From contig OX419761.1 of NCBI GenBank assembly GCA_948567375.1, positions 30,108,243 through 30,172,242 on the forward strand: DNA of 64,000 nt, written 5' to 3'. Positions 10,158 through 21,599 of the stretch are shown here, piece by piece. Made by a program: the position numbers and the translations under genes. This stretch comes from Lunularia cruciata. Taxonomy: Eukaryota; Streptophyta; Marchantiopsida; Lunulariales; Lunulariaceae. Each line of letters begins with the position of its first letter. The stretch's first letter is position 1. Under the pieces are notes generated by a model that was not told where the DNA came from, did no database searches, and saw nothing but the letters and a program-made list of their open reading frames with translations.

Positions 10158-11313
10158 ATGGATGGAATTTATGGACCACCAAATCCACTTCCACCAAACC
10201 ATTGGGATTTTTGCATCCAAATACTACCCAAGCATTGTTTCACACAATTCATCACCTCGCACTTTGGACAAGATTTTATGCATATGGTCACCATATCTGA
10301 GGAACCCTTGGTGCTTCTAGTTGTAACTTATGAAGAACAGTGGACTTGCTATTTCTATGTGTTAATAAATTAGATAGATTGAGAGTGGTGTGATAGAGTA
10401 GCAACCATGGCGGCAATACCCGATGTTATCCTTGCTATGTAGCAACAAATCGAGCATCTTACTCGATTGTTGGATGAACGAGATCTTTGACGACAAGAGC
10501 AGGTGGAGAGAGTACCAATTTGAGAAGGAGAAGATTGGATCAGATTCTCTAAACCCAAGGTATTTGAAGGCAAGAATCTTTTGGGTGCAGTGGAGAATTT
10601 TTTGTTTGATTGTGAATATTATTTTGAAGCTACCAATCAACAAGATGAGCAAAAATAGATTCTCTTGGCTTCTAGCCAATTAGATGGAGTAGCAAAGCTA
10701 TGGTGGAGATTCCAAGTGGAGCCAGCGGAATGACAAATTGTTGCACCAATCTTGACATGGGTAGAATTTAAGAGTGCAATAATTATTCTATTTGAAGCTA
10801 TAAATCCCACACGAGCTGCACGGGATAAGTTGGCAGAATTGAAACAGATTGGTTTTGTAAGAAGTTACATCATGCAGTTCCAAAACACCATCATGCAAAT
10901 TCCAGATATATTGGAAGGTGAAGCTTTGGATTGATTTGTGAGGAGCTTGAAGGCGAGAACCAAATTAGAGGTAACCATACGAGAGCCACAACACTTGGAG
11001 GAAGCCATGCGGTTGGCCAAATGTTTTGATTCCTTGGTGGCAACAACTTGGTATTGACCATGACCTCCATAGAGCCTACCAATACACTACACACAAGTGG
11101 AAGAGCCAACACCTATGGAGATTGATGCCATTCAACGAAGACCACTTGGCATAGCAAATAGAGAGAAACTGCGGCAAACTGGTGGTTGTTTTTATTGTCG
11201 CCAATTGGTGCATTGCAGTGGTGAATATCCATTCAAGAATGGACGACCTCAACAAGTTGCCCAAGTGGAGGTTGTAGAGTGGAATGATCAGGGAAACAAG
11301 GAATCCCAGTAGG
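10158..11313 (+). pseudogene. CHR-1 gag
   Basis: Capsid-like gag of the chromovirus. Legible parts are an N-terminal MDGIYGPPNPLPPNHWDF stretch, the retrotransposon gag core (GAVENFLFDCEYYFEATN, LASSQLDGVAKLWWRF, WVEFKSAIIILFEAI, LKQIGFVRSYIMQFQN) and a nucleocapsid knuckle GCFYCRQLVHCSGEYP in which the expected GH and third Cys region is partly mutated. Several stops (for example near 10440, 10685, 10734, 10932) and frame changes break it. Open pieces are 10423-10683, 10752-10934 and 11097-11312. Gag would assemble the particle and bind RNA; this copy cannot. Confidence 0.8.
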
Positions 11314-11339
11314 AGATTTTGAGCCGCCTACTAGGAGCT

Positions 11340-12010
11340 TGATTAGTTCCAATGGGATTGAAGGCTCGACCTATGCAAGTTTGCTTCACTTGCAAGGTAT
11401 GATATCTAATCGGGGTTGTAGGATTTTGGTTGATTTTGGAAGTTTAGAGAATTGCATGTTTATGCAAGTAGCAAAGGAATTAGGTATTCCCAGCCAATGA
11501 TTGGAAGTAGTTTGATGATGGTGGATGGTAGAAAGGGTTTTGCGTTCCGCACCTCACATCCTATTACCTTCAAGATTGGGAAGGAGTATTTGGAGTGTAT
11601 GAGGTTTGTAATGGCACCTCTACACTATGATATTATTTTGGGTCTACCTTGGCTTGAATGTCATAAGGTTCAATTCGATTGGACCCGATGCCAAATTCAA
11701 GTACAACACCAAGGTAGGAATTTCTGATTAGGTTGTCTAGCACCTTTGAGTAAGACACCTTTGACAGTCCCAAGATGGGAAGTTTGTCGAGAAAGTAGCC
11801 ACAAAGCAAACCTTGAAGGAAGTGGAGTCCCAAGATGGGAAGTTTGCCAAGAAGGCAACCAGGGAGCAAGCTTGGAAGAGAGATGAGTCCCTAGAAGGGA
11901 AGTTTGTTAGTAAAGAAGCCATAGAGTAAGCTTTGGAGGAAGATAAGTCTGTATTTGTAGTGTGGATCAAGCCAATTGCACAAGAACAATATGTGGAGGA
12001 CCAAGAGCCT
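11340..12010 (+). pseudogene. CHR-1 aspartic protease and repeat linker
   Basis: Follows gag. LVDFGSLENCM carries the retropepsin site with Phe in place of Ser/Thr at position 2; the downstream block [20 protein letters not shown] is the typical second protease motif. An imperfect repeat linker at 11768-11947 leads toward RT, but the element ends near 12010 at the LCC-3 junction. Stops occur (for example at 11725). The longest open piece is 11452-11727. Confidence 0.8.
11768..11947 (+). repeat. Three 60-bp repeats in the CHR protease-RT linker
   Basis: Three imperfect 60-bp units starting at 11768, 11828 and 11888, each coding a 20-residue motif of the type SQDGKFxxKAxxEQxWKxDE. The same triplet occurs in CHR-2 (about 15998-16177, minus) and CHR-4 (63616-63795, minus), so it is a family trait and not a local duplication. 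Confidence 0.85.
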
Positions 12011-15000
12011 TTGTTTTTCTTTGTTTATTAGTGTTTAAGGGAAGAAGTAAGCACAGAAAGCCGAATTGCGAAAGAAGGATGGACGGAAGTGACTTCAGAG
12101 GACATCCAAAGAAGGCAACATCGGATCCGATGATGGAGGTACTCAAAAGAAGAGTACGACAGAAAAAATTCTAAAGAGCACCGTCTTTGGGTAAGAAGGC
12201 GCAGGTGATACGAAGACCGTCTAACAACCTTGGTACGTGGCAAGAAAGTACACTTCAAGAAACGGCAGAGGCAGAAGAAGCATGTCTTGACAGTGACCGG
12301 ACATCAACACGCAGAAGGGGGATGTCGAATTTGAAATTGATTGAAGAATGACTGCAATTCGGAGTAATATAAGATTGCGATTGCGCATGGACAAGTTGAA
12401 TATGCCAAGTAAATTTCCAATTCCTTTGAGTAGTTGTCCTGTAGTAATGCGTGGCTGAAAGCCGATTGAGAGTGAAATTTTCCACAATCCAGAAAGGGTT
12501 AGAGTGTCTCATCCAAGAGAGGGAATTGTCTTTCAATGTTGTAGAACACGAGAGCAAATGGTGATCAATTGGCAAATAAGTTCTCCTCCTCATTATTTTG
12601 CACCATTTGCAGCACATTTCTACATCGGGTTGAACTGGCTGACAGTAGAGGACCTCATATCTTCCATTTCCATCTTGACTTAAGATGGGAAGTGGACGAA
12701 GAAGAGCAACAATATATGATACACTTGTGAGCCAACGACGATCATTTCTTGAAGACCGGACAATGGAAGATAGAAGAAGTCACAAGTCCAAAGACAAAGA
12801 AGCGCAGTAAACCCGAAGAAGCAAAGTCGCCTCTTGCTCAAAGGAAGACTCAAAGACTGGTTGTGCAGAATAAGAAGATGGTGAGAGAAGCATCATTTGA
12901 ATCAGAGTCTGAAGAAGAAACCGAGTTGCAAGAGGAGGAATTTGAAGAAGATGAACTCACCTTAAAAAGTGAGGAGTTTGGAAGTGATAGTGAAGGGGAA
13001 CCTGAGGTTCAGAAACCGGTGGCGGTTAGTGAAGCTTGTCATACAATGATTGACAGAGTACCCGGAACAACAAGTCATTGCGTAGCCATAGTGGTGAATA
13101 AGCAAAGACCAAAGGATAAGGAGGAGTATCCTGCGGGGCCGAGTTCAATCGGTAAAGAGGAAGAAAGTTCAGATGCAGTGTCTCTAAAGATATGAAGATC
13201 ATGACTTCCGATGAAGGAACCAAAGATTGAAGACGAAGACAATGACAAAGATAAAGATCACTTTGGTGGGATACTATATCTGACAAAAGTGGTCACCCGT
13301 TGCTGGAGCTATTAAGGGAGCATCGGAATGTAATTCCCCAAGATTGTAGGAAGGAGATGAATGAGTTGCAGGTGGTGAAGCATCTGTTGAGTGAAGTGAA
13401 GGGGTTGCAGGAGCAACAAGTCCGAAGAAATGAAGAAATTGAAGAACTTCGAAGGGATGAAGTCTTGAAGAAGAAGACTTTCAAGATGTTACAAGAAAGC
13501 TGCGAGTCAAAAGAGAAAGAACTACAGAGGCAAGCCAGAGAATTGAAGGAGCAGGCAATGTGGCTGAGCAAAATGAAGGAGGAAGTGAGTGATGTGCGCA
13601 TCGAGAATACTCATTTGAAGGCGACGGTAGCAATAATGGAGCAAGAGTTGGACAGCTTGAAGAAGAGTGCAGCGGGGAAGGATCAAGCATGACAGAGAGA
13701 GTTAGCAGCCAGGCATGAAGAAGAAGGACGATTACGAGAGCTGGTCCAAAGTGCTGAGTTACAGAGTACACAATATGCGGAGGAGAAGAAGATGCTTGCT
13801 GCGGAGTACAAAGACGAGCTGAAGATGTATCATGAAGAGTTGAAGGTAGTGCGCTCTCGAGGATATGAGTCAGAATCAATAGGAGAAGTTGTAGGGAAGT
13901 TGAGAGCAATCTTAAGCACAGAGGCTGAAAAGAGATTGGAAGAAGCCCGTCTACATGAGTTGAAGCTGCTTGTGCAAGAAACTCGGAAGAGAAAAGCCAA
14001 AGATGTGGACATGAACATGTTGCTGATCCGATTGAGGGAGCGTGTAGACCGGAAGATGTTAAAGGTAGAAGACAATGTTAGTCTTAGATTAGATTTAGTC
14101 AAATCAGAGTTAGAGAAAATAAGGAATAGTGTGACAGCGGAGAGGAAGTCTGATGTCGCAGAAGTAGGAATTTAGGTGTCATCGGACTTGTTATTTGACA
14201 CATTAGAGAAGAGTAAGTTAGGAGATAAAGAGTTAGATAAGTCACTCCTTAGTGCAATTGTAGTTCCTAGTGTAGAAGTAGTAGAAGTAGTGAAGGAATT
14301 AGTAGTTGTAGATACACCCAAAGAAGGAGAATTAATAGGAAGATCATCGGGTTTGGAAGCAGATGATGAGGTAGACATTGGATCAAGATAAGTATCAATT
14401 TTGAGATAGGAAGAGGCAGATATGAAGAGATGGATTGTCAGTTTGGATCTGCAGGTCGGAAGAGATGTTAGGAAGCAGTACATAGGAAGGAAGAACTACC
14501 ATTTGCTTCGGTATTTAAGGGGAGCATTTGCAGTACTATGTTGTTCAGTATTCAAATTTCTAAAGATAGATAAAGCAAAGTGTTGTTTTCAATGCTCGTC
14601 GCTTGAGCTTAATTCCGATTGTCAATTCTGTGTGTGTGTTTGTGAGTGTGTGGAGAATTCCAAAGTGCAAGTCAATGTGTCTGTAGATGTTGGATTCTGC
14701 AGCCTTGATCTTCATTTTGTGTGTGTGATCCTGAGTGAAGTGCATCGGAGCAATGCCTTGATAGATCTGTAGTGTTGGTAGTATTCTGCATTTGTGAGTG
14801 CAGCACGAAGTTGATGTGAAGCAATTTTGATTGAGGAAGTTGTGCCTTCAGTGGAGGGATGGAACACAATTCTGAGGCAAAATCATTCTTCAAGGTGAAG
14901 TGCCATCTTCGGGAGAATCTAAATCATCACAATCAAGAGTTGTTTGGACAGAATTTGTTATGTTGTGATTATGTGTGTGTGTGTGTGTGTTCGTGACAAG

Positions 15001-15187
15001 TTATCAAGATTGTGAGCTTGTTACTCTCTTTTGGGTGTAGTTTCTACCTGAGAGATTAAAGAAGCAATCAAGAAGAACTACAAGTTATTGTTTGACTTTA
15101 TATTTGACCAATTCTAAATCATATCTCTGCGTGAACTAACTTTACTTACCCAATTACCGCAAAAGTGATATTTGTCGGGTTGTTATA
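12011..15187 (+). mobile_element. LCC-3: divergent, 5'-clipped LTR-like unit
   Basis: An LCC unit with a worn or clipped 5' end (CHR-1 sequence runs to about 12010) and a mutated 3' end, GTCGGGTTGTTATA at 15187 where other copies have TTGTCACA. TATTTAAG is at 14512-14519. It is about 3.18 kb, shorter than its relatives because the region for the globular domain is largely deleted. Flanks differ (CHR-1 left, G2 LTR right), so I cannot define a target duplication. A (GT)n run lies at about 14971-14990. Confidence 0.75.
12402..14391 (+). pseudogene. LCC-3 acidic coiled-coil protein gene, divergent
   Basis: Start at 12402 by alignment (MPSKFPIPLSSCP resembles the MSSNFPLPLRSC start of the other copies); end at the TAG before 14392. 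The globular region keeps only a short piece (SSPPHYFAPFAAHFYIGLNWL). The acidic region is at 12749-13195 and the coiled coil at 13300-13692 and 13792-14175, followed by a C-terminal tail (SSDLLFDTLEKSKLGDKELD). The coiled coil is well kept while its sequence differs strongly from LCC-1/2/4, so it may be an older or separate subfamily. Stops occur at 13690 and 14173 and frame shifts between blocks. Confidence 0.65.
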
Positions 15188-15365
15188 GCTCATCTTTTCC
15201 ACCTCCTCTAAAGTAAGGTCCTCTCTATCTTAGCTATGACTAACTCTAGCTAATCATGACTAATGTAGAACCATCCTTTATCTCTATATAAATAATATCT
15301 CTTAAGTGCTTGTAATACCAAGCTAAATATCACAATACCACACACATGCACAAATGGGTGTTACA
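15188..15365 (-). repeat. G2 LTR fragment (first 178 bp of the LTR)
   Basis: Matches the outer end of the G2 LTR as found up to 20157 and 35993, ending GGGTGTTACA. It joins CHR-2 pol sequence directly at 15366, and its left end is cut by LCC-3 at 15187. Probably what remains of a G2 LTR that inserted in CHR-2. Confidence 0.8.
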
Positions 15366-17490
15366 GGACCGATCCAATAGTCCATCCAACACCTGATGCA
15401 TCTGATCCATGAAGACTATTGGAGCATTAGTGAGTCCAAAAGGTAGAACTCTCCACTCAAAATGCCCATACCTTGTGCGAAAGGTAGTCTTTTGCACATC
15501 TTCTCTATCAATAGGAATTTGCTAATAGCTACTATGAGGATTCAACTTGGAAAAGTAGCGTGCTCTACTTAGTTGATCAAGCAAGTCATTGATCATAGGC
15601 AAGGGATATGCATTCTTCACGGTTTGCTTATTGAGCCATGATAATCAATACAAAAGTGAAGTCCTCCATCCTTCTTTGGAACAAATAGTATTGGTGCTCC
15701 CCAAGGAGAGGTACTATGTTGTATGAAGTCCTTCTCCAACAACTCTGTAAGTGCTATTTGCAACTCCTCCAACTCTTTTGGTGAGAGCCAATAGATTGAT
15801 CTACTCACTGGAGTACTCTTTGGCAATAACTTGATCTCGAATGGCATATCTCAATCGGAGGGTAATCCCTTTGGCAGATCATCCGGAAACACATCCGTAA
15901 ACTCCTTAACTATCCAATCAACCATTACTTGATGAGGCTCTTGGCCCTCTGCAGGTTGTTCTTGTGCAATCGATTTGATCCACATCGTGAATATAGACTT
16001 ATCTTCCTCCAAAGCTTGCTCTATGGTTGCTTTACTAACAAACTTCCCTTCTAGGGACTCATCTCTCTTCCAAGCTTGCTCCCTGGTTGCCTTCTTGGCA
16101 AACTTCCCATCTTGCGGCTCATCTCTCTTCCAGGTTTGCTCTATGGCTACCTTCTTGACAAACTTCCCACCTTGGGACTAACTATTCTTAGGTGTCTTAC
16201 TCAGAGGTGCTAGACAACCTAATCGGAAATTTCTACCTTGGTGTTGTACTTGAATTTGGCTTCGGATCCAATCAAATTGAACTTTATGATGTTCAAGCCA
16301 AGGTAGACCCAGAAGGATATCATAGTATAGAGGTGCTACCACAAACCTCATACACTCCAAATACTCCTTCCCAATCTTGAAGGTAACAGGATGCGAGGTG
16401 CGGAATGCAGAACCCTTTCTACCATCCGCTATCATCAAACTACTTCCAATCACTGGCTTGATAGGAATACCCAATCCCTTTACTACTTTCATAGACATGC
16501 AATTCTCTAAACTTCCAAAATCAACCAAAATCCTACAACCTCGATTAGATATTATACCTTGCAAGTGAAGCAAACTTGCATAGGTCGAGCCTTCAATCCC
16601 ATTAAAACTAATCAAGCTCCCAATAGGCGGCTCAAAATCTCCTACTGGGATTCCTCATTTCCTTGATCATTCCACTCTACAACCTCCACTTGGGCAACTT
16701 GTTGAGGTTGTCCATTCTTGAGTGGACATTCAGCAATGCGATGCCCCAATTGGTGACAATAAAAACAACCACCATTTTGTCACAATTTCTCTTTATTTTC
16801 CGTGCCAAGTGGTCTTTGTTGAATGGCATTAATCTCCATTGGTGTTAGCTCCTCCACTTGTGTGTAATGTATTGGTAGGCTCTGTGGTGGTTGAGGTTGA
16901 GACCAAATTGTTACCACCAAGGAATCAAAACGTTTGGCCAACCGCATGGCTTCCTCCAAGTGTTGTAGCTCTCGCATGGTTACCTCTAATTTGGTTCTCG
17001 CCTTCAAGCTCCTCACAAATCGATCCAAAGCTTCACCTTCCAATATATCTGGAATTTGCATGATGGTGTTTTGGAACTGCGTGATGTAACTTCTTACAAA
17101 ACCAATCTGTTTCAACTCTGCCAACTTATCCCGTGCAGCTCATGTGGCATTTATAGCTTCAAACAGACTAATTATTGCACTCTTAAATTCTACCCATGTC
17201 AAGATTGGTGCAACAATTTGTCATTCCGATTGCTCTACTTGGAATCTCCACCATAGCTTTGCTACTTCATCCAATTGGCTAGAAGCCAAGAGAATCTGTT
17301 TTTGCTCATCTTGTAGATTGGTGGCTTCAAAATAACATTCACAATCAAACAAAAAATTCTCCACTGCACCCAAAAGATTCTTGCCTTCAAATACCTTGGG
17401 TTTAGAGAATCTGATCCAATCTTCTCCTTCTCAAATTGGTACTCTCTCCACTTTCTCTTGTCGTGGAAGATCTCATCCAACAATCACGTA
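15366..17490 (-). pseudogene. CHR-2 gag, protease and start of RT
   Basis: On the minus strand: gag core (17262-17483 and 16780-17124, with LKQIGFVRSYITQFQN and PDILEGEALDRFVRSL), a worn CCHC knuckle near 16740-16790, protease 16178-16615 (ILVDFGSLENCMSM; HYDILLGLPWLEHHKVQFDW), repeat linker 15998-16177, and RT fingers 15617-15847 ([22 protein letters not shown]) decaying toward 15366. The protease again shows DFG. Frames are broken at several stops, for example near 16180 and 15849. The catalytic RT aspartates are missing because the copy is truncated. Confidence 0.82.
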
Positions 17491-17814
17491 AGGTGCTCAA
17501 TTTGTTGTTGCATAGCAAGGATAACATTGGGTATTGCTACCATGGTTGCTACTCTGTCACACCACTCCCAATCTATCTAATTTATTAACACATAGAAACA
17601 ACACGTCCATCATTCTCCATAAGTTACACCCGGAAGCACCAAGGGTTCCTCAAATATGGTGATCATATGTAGAAAATCTTGTCCAAAGTGCAAGGCGATG
17701 AATTATGTGAAACAATGCTTGGGTAGTATTTGGATACAAAAATCCCAATAGTTTGGTGGAAGTGGATCTAGTGGTCCATAAATTCCATCCATCCCATTCT
17801 TGCTCTTATACCAA

Positions 17815-18235
17815 TGTAAAAGACCAAATCCAAGGAGAGAAATAGGAGAATGGAAACTCACATTGGGACACTTGAATGAGTGAAAACTTTGAATGCCTAG
17901 CAAGAGCTTTGGCTTTTTTATAAGTAGCATATAAGGCCCTTGAGGAGCTTCTTAGGAAGCTTCCTTGAGTCACTTTCTTGGAGTGCCAGCCAAGTTAATT
18001 AGAAAGCTTCTCAAGAAGCTTCATTCTAGAAGTTGCCTACTTGGAGTGCAAGCTAAGCTAGTTAGAAGCTTCTAGAAGCTACCTTCTAGAAGCTACCTGC
18101 TTGGAGTGCAAGTTAACTAGTCAAGAAGCTTCCCAAGAAGCTTCCTAGATGCTTTTGGAATATTCTAGGCTAATTTGGCTTATTCCCTACTTTGTTAGCC
18201 TTACTAGCTATGTCGCTAAACTCCATATTGTTACA
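17815..18235 (-). repeat. CHR-2 5' LTR with primer site
   Basis: 421 bp. On the minus strand it runs TGTAACAATATGG to TCTTTTACA, followed by TGGTATAAGAGC (17802-17813), a two-mismatch tRNA-Met site. GAAGCTTCTAGAA at 18065-18077 and TTCTAGAA at 18084-18091 are heat-shock-element-like units, as in the other CHR LTRs. Confidence 0.9.
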
Positions 18236-19125
18236 CTCTCAATAGAACCCCAAGGAACAATTGGTACATTGTGGTAGTTACTGATAACCTTACCAAGTGG
18301 ATTGAGGCTAGACCATTGAAGGACAAGAATGAAAATGAAGTGGGTAGATTTCTTTATGAACTCATTATAACTAGGTTTGGATGCCCTTTGGAGTTGGTTT
18401 CTGATAGAGGAGGAAAGTTTATATGAAGCATCACTACAGCCATGCTATGACATTTCTCTATCACACATAGAGTAACAACATCCTATATGCCAAATTCCAA
18501 TGGCTTGGTAGAGAGAATCAATCAGACCTTGTGCATGATGTTGGCCAAAGATGCAGAAATAGAGGGGGCTACATATCATTGGGACAAGAGGATTCATGCA
18601 GTTTTGTAGGAGATATGACAACCATGAAGACTTCCACCGGATATTCTCCATTTCAATTGGTATATGGTATTGATTCTACCTTACCTATTCACTTTGATCT
18701 TCCTACCTTCCAAAGCATTCATAGGAGATTGAAGAAAGCACAAGGAGGTGATGTAGAGAAGTCAAGGAAGGATCAACTCATGGACTTGGAAGAGGTAAGA
18801 GCAGTTGCTATGGTTTGAGTGAAGCAAGCCCAAAGGAAAAAAAGGGGAGCTATGACAAGAGGTAAGGCAAGAAAAAGGTGGAGCCTTTCAGAGAAGGTGA
18901 TTGGGTAATGTTATTTGATTCCATTTGATTCAAGAGAGTGCAAAAGAAGTTTTTGCACTTTGGACCTTTCATAGTAGAGAAGGTGTGGAGCAATTACACT
19001 TATGATCTCAAGGAGTTGGGAGGGAGACACTTTGATAGGATTAACCATGATAAGTTGAAGACGTATCATAGAAGGTAGAGAGACCTTCACTTTGAGGACA
19101 AAGTGAAAAATTAGTAGGGGGTAAA
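18236..19125 (+). pseudogene. G2-P integrase, C-terminal part and 3' tail
   Basis: Integrase core of a plus-strand G2 element: RNNWYIVVVTDNLTKWIEARPL carries the first part, then FGCPLELVSDRGGKFI with the second catalytic Asp, then NSNGLVERINQTL with the Glu. A C-terminal tail with basic residues follows, then a purine tract TTAGTAGGGGGTAAA directly before the LTR at 19126. Stops are frequent (for example near 18424, 18607). The 5' part is absent because CHR-2 is joined at 18235. It is homologous to the minus-strand G2-M copy at 20158-21060. Confidence 0.8.
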
Positions 19126-19466
19126 TGTAACACCCATTTGTGCATGTGTGTGGTATTGTGATATCTAGCTTGGTATTACAAATATTTGAGAGATATAATT
19201 TATATAGAGATAAAGAATGGTTCTACATTAGTCATGATTATCTAAATTTAGTCATAGCTAAGAGAGTGGAAACCTTACTTGAGAAGAAGTGGAAAAGATG
19301 AGCACCAATATTTTGGATTCTAGTGTATTGACTTGGTAGTATTCTTAGGTGTTTGGCTTTATGGAAAGAGTTGAGAACTCTTGGGCCTGTAAGCTTTTTT
19401 ATTTTGGAATCTTCTATAGTCCAAGGATAGCCCAAGTGCAGGCATCCTTGACTTAGTGGTTGGTTT
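19126..19466 (+). repeat. G2-P 3' LTR, first part
   Basis: Begins TGTAACACCCATTTGTGC after a purine tract and breaks at 19466, where G2-M is inserted. The missing part resumes at 35998, giving 691 bp in all, the same as the two G2-M LTRs. Confidence 0.88.
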
Positions 19467-20157
19467 TGTGAACCGGCATGTCTCTCACTCAAGATGAACC
19501 TCTGATGGCTATTATGGAAGCGCACCATGGACTAAGAAGGCAAAGAACCCCAACTCCATCTTACTCCTCCAAGGCCAACACTCCAATACTTAAGACATTG
19601 CTCACTAAAGAACTCAATGAGAGAGAGATAGTTGCAGATGAAAGGATGATGAGTACTTCCTCACCCCTTGTTTATATACTTGTGAAATAATTATGCACCA
19701 AAGTTACTAATAATTGGAATACCTAAAGTTACTAGGCTAAAAGTCAAGTAAAGTCAAAAAGTATAAAGGAATATCTATTCACATGGGCATATTCCACTAA
19801 GCATGTGATTTTATCTTGACCCAACCACTAGTCAAGGATTCCTTCACATGGGCTATCCTTGGACTATAAAAGAATCCAAAACAAAAAGGCTTGCGGGCCC
19901 AAGAGTTCTCAACTCTTTCCTCAGAGCCAAACACCTAGGAATAATACCAAGTCAGCACACTAGAATCCAAAATAGTGGTGCTCATCTTTTCCACTTCCTC
20001 TAAAGTAAGGTCCTCTCTATCTTAGCTATGACTAACTCTAGCTAATCATGACTAATGTAGAACCATCCTTTATCTCTATATAAATAATATCTCTCAAGTA
20101 CTTGTATTACCAAGCTAAATATCACAATATCACACACATGCACAAATGGGTGTTACA
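19467..20157 (-). repeat. G2-M 3' LTR
   Basis: 691 bp, minus-strand ends TGTAACACCC and GGTTCACA. It is preceded on the minus strand by the purine-rich TTAGTTTGGGAGTAAA (plus 20158-20173), the polypurine tract that primes plus-strand synthesis. Confidence 0.9.
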
Positions 20158-21576
20158 TTTACTCCCAAACTAAGTTTTCACTTTGTTCTCAAAGTGAAGG
20201 TCTCTCTACCTTCTATGATACATCTTCAACTTATCATGGTTAATCCTATCAAAGTGTCTTCCTCCCAATTCCTTGAGATCATAGGTGTAATTACCCCACA
20301 CCTTCTCCACTATGAAAGGTCCAAAGTACTTAGGTGAAAACTTCTTTTGCACTCTCTTGAATCAAATGGAATCAAATAACATTACCCAATCAACTTCTTT
20401 GAAAGGCTCCACCTTCTTCTTGCCTTGCCTCTTGTTATAGCTCTCCTTTTGTTTCCTTAGGGCTTGCTCCACTCAAACCACAGCAACTACTCGTACCTCT
20501 TCCAACTCCATGAGTTGATCCTTCCTTGACTTCTCCACATCACTTCCTTGTGCTTTCTTCAATCTCTTATGAATGCTTTGGAAGGTAGGAAGATCAAAGT
20601 GAATAGTTAGGGTAGACTCAATACCATATACCAATTGAAATGGAGAATATCCAATGGAAGTCTTCATGGTTGTCCTATACTCTCACAAAACCGCATGAAA
20701 TCTCTTGTCCCAATGATGTTTAGTCCCCTCCATTTCTGCATCCTTGGCCAACATCATGCATAAGGTCTGATTGATTCTCTCTACCAAGCCATTGGAATTT
20801 GGCTTATAGGATGTAATTACTCTATGTGTCATAGAGAAACATCATAGCATGGTTGTAGTGATGTTTCTTATAAACTCTCCTCCTCTATCAAAAACCAACC
20901 CCAAGGGGCATCCAAACCTAGTGATAATGAATTCATAAAGAAATCTACCAACTTCATCTTCATTCTTGTCACTCAATGGTCTAGCCTCAACCCACTTGGT
21001 AAGGTAATGAGTAATTACCATAATGTACCAATTGTTCCTTTGGGTTCTATTGAGAGGACCTACAAAATCAATTCCCCACTTCTCAAAAGGTCCTAGCAAT
21101 GGAATTGATCTAAGTGGTGGAGTGGATGTAGAATTTCTAGCAAAAGCTTGACAAACATGACAAGTTTTGCAATAATCAAGACAATCCTTGAAAATCCCTC
21201 TCCAATGGTAACCTGCATCTAGAATCTTGAAAGTAGTCACCTTTCTTGCAAAGTGTCCTCCACATACTAAACCTTCATGAAACTCCTTTATGAGTAGGAT
21301 AGACTCTTCCTTACCCACTACTCTTCGAAGTATACCATCTGCTCTTTGGTGAAAAATAATATCCTTCACCATTGTGTAAGGTCTAGATCTTGCTGCAAGG
21401 GCCTTCCTCTCCCTAGCATGCATCCCTTTTGGATAGTTGCCTCTTGTCACAAAATCCATAATCTCCTTGTACTTCATTGGAACCTCTTGAGTGATTGAGA
21501 TTTTCATAGGCTCCTCATCCGGGAAGGAATCATCCACTGGCTCATCTCCATCATGATCATAGGCCATAGATAACAA
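20158..21576 (-). pseudogene. G2-M integrase and 3' tail
   Basis: Integrase, which joins cDNA to the chromosome. The best open stretch, 20842-21576 (244 codons), holds a spacer, the zinc-binding HHCC domain (FHEGLVCGGHFARK, CKTCHVC) and the core with the first Asp in KWGIDFVGPLN and the second in FGCPLGLVFDRGGEFI. The Glu helix is read after a frame break around 20790 (NGLVERINQTL); 20473-20667 carries the C-terminal part of the core. The tail to 20158 is basic and stop-broken. No chromodomain or PHD finger is seen. Confidence 0.83.
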
Positions 21577-21599
21577 ATTTGCATTTGCATGTTTCTTCC

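Larger units (their letters stand above)
9709..12010 (+). mobile_element. CHR-1: 5' part of a Ty3/gypsy chromovirus
   Basis: A 5' LTR (9709-10135), primer-binding site, gag and protease in order on the plus strand, stopping abruptly near 12010 at LCC-3. The same sequence occurs in CHR-2, CHR-3 and CHR-4. The RT, integrase and chromodomain parts of this copy are missing from its right side. Preceding bases AGTCG (9704-9708) would be the target duplication, but I do not find the matching end. Confidence 0.85.
15366..18235 (-). mobile_element. CHR-2: 5' part of a chromovirus, inverted relative to CHR-1
   Basis: Reading leftward: 5' LTR 17815-18235, primer site 17802-17813, gag, protease, repeat linker and the start of RT, ending at 15366. 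Its right flank CTCTCAATAGAACCC is G2-P integrase sequence, so CHR-2 inserted in G2-P with CTCTC as one half of the duplication. CHR-1 and CHR-2 face each other across LCC-3. Confidence 0.85.

Noticed and set aside
13481-13909. 142-codon minus-strand Leu/Ser-rich frame
   Set aside because: The same antisense effect in the LCC-3 coiled coil.
14971-14990. (GT)n run as a regulatory or recombination signal
   Set aside because: Ordinary microsatellite in one LCC copy only.
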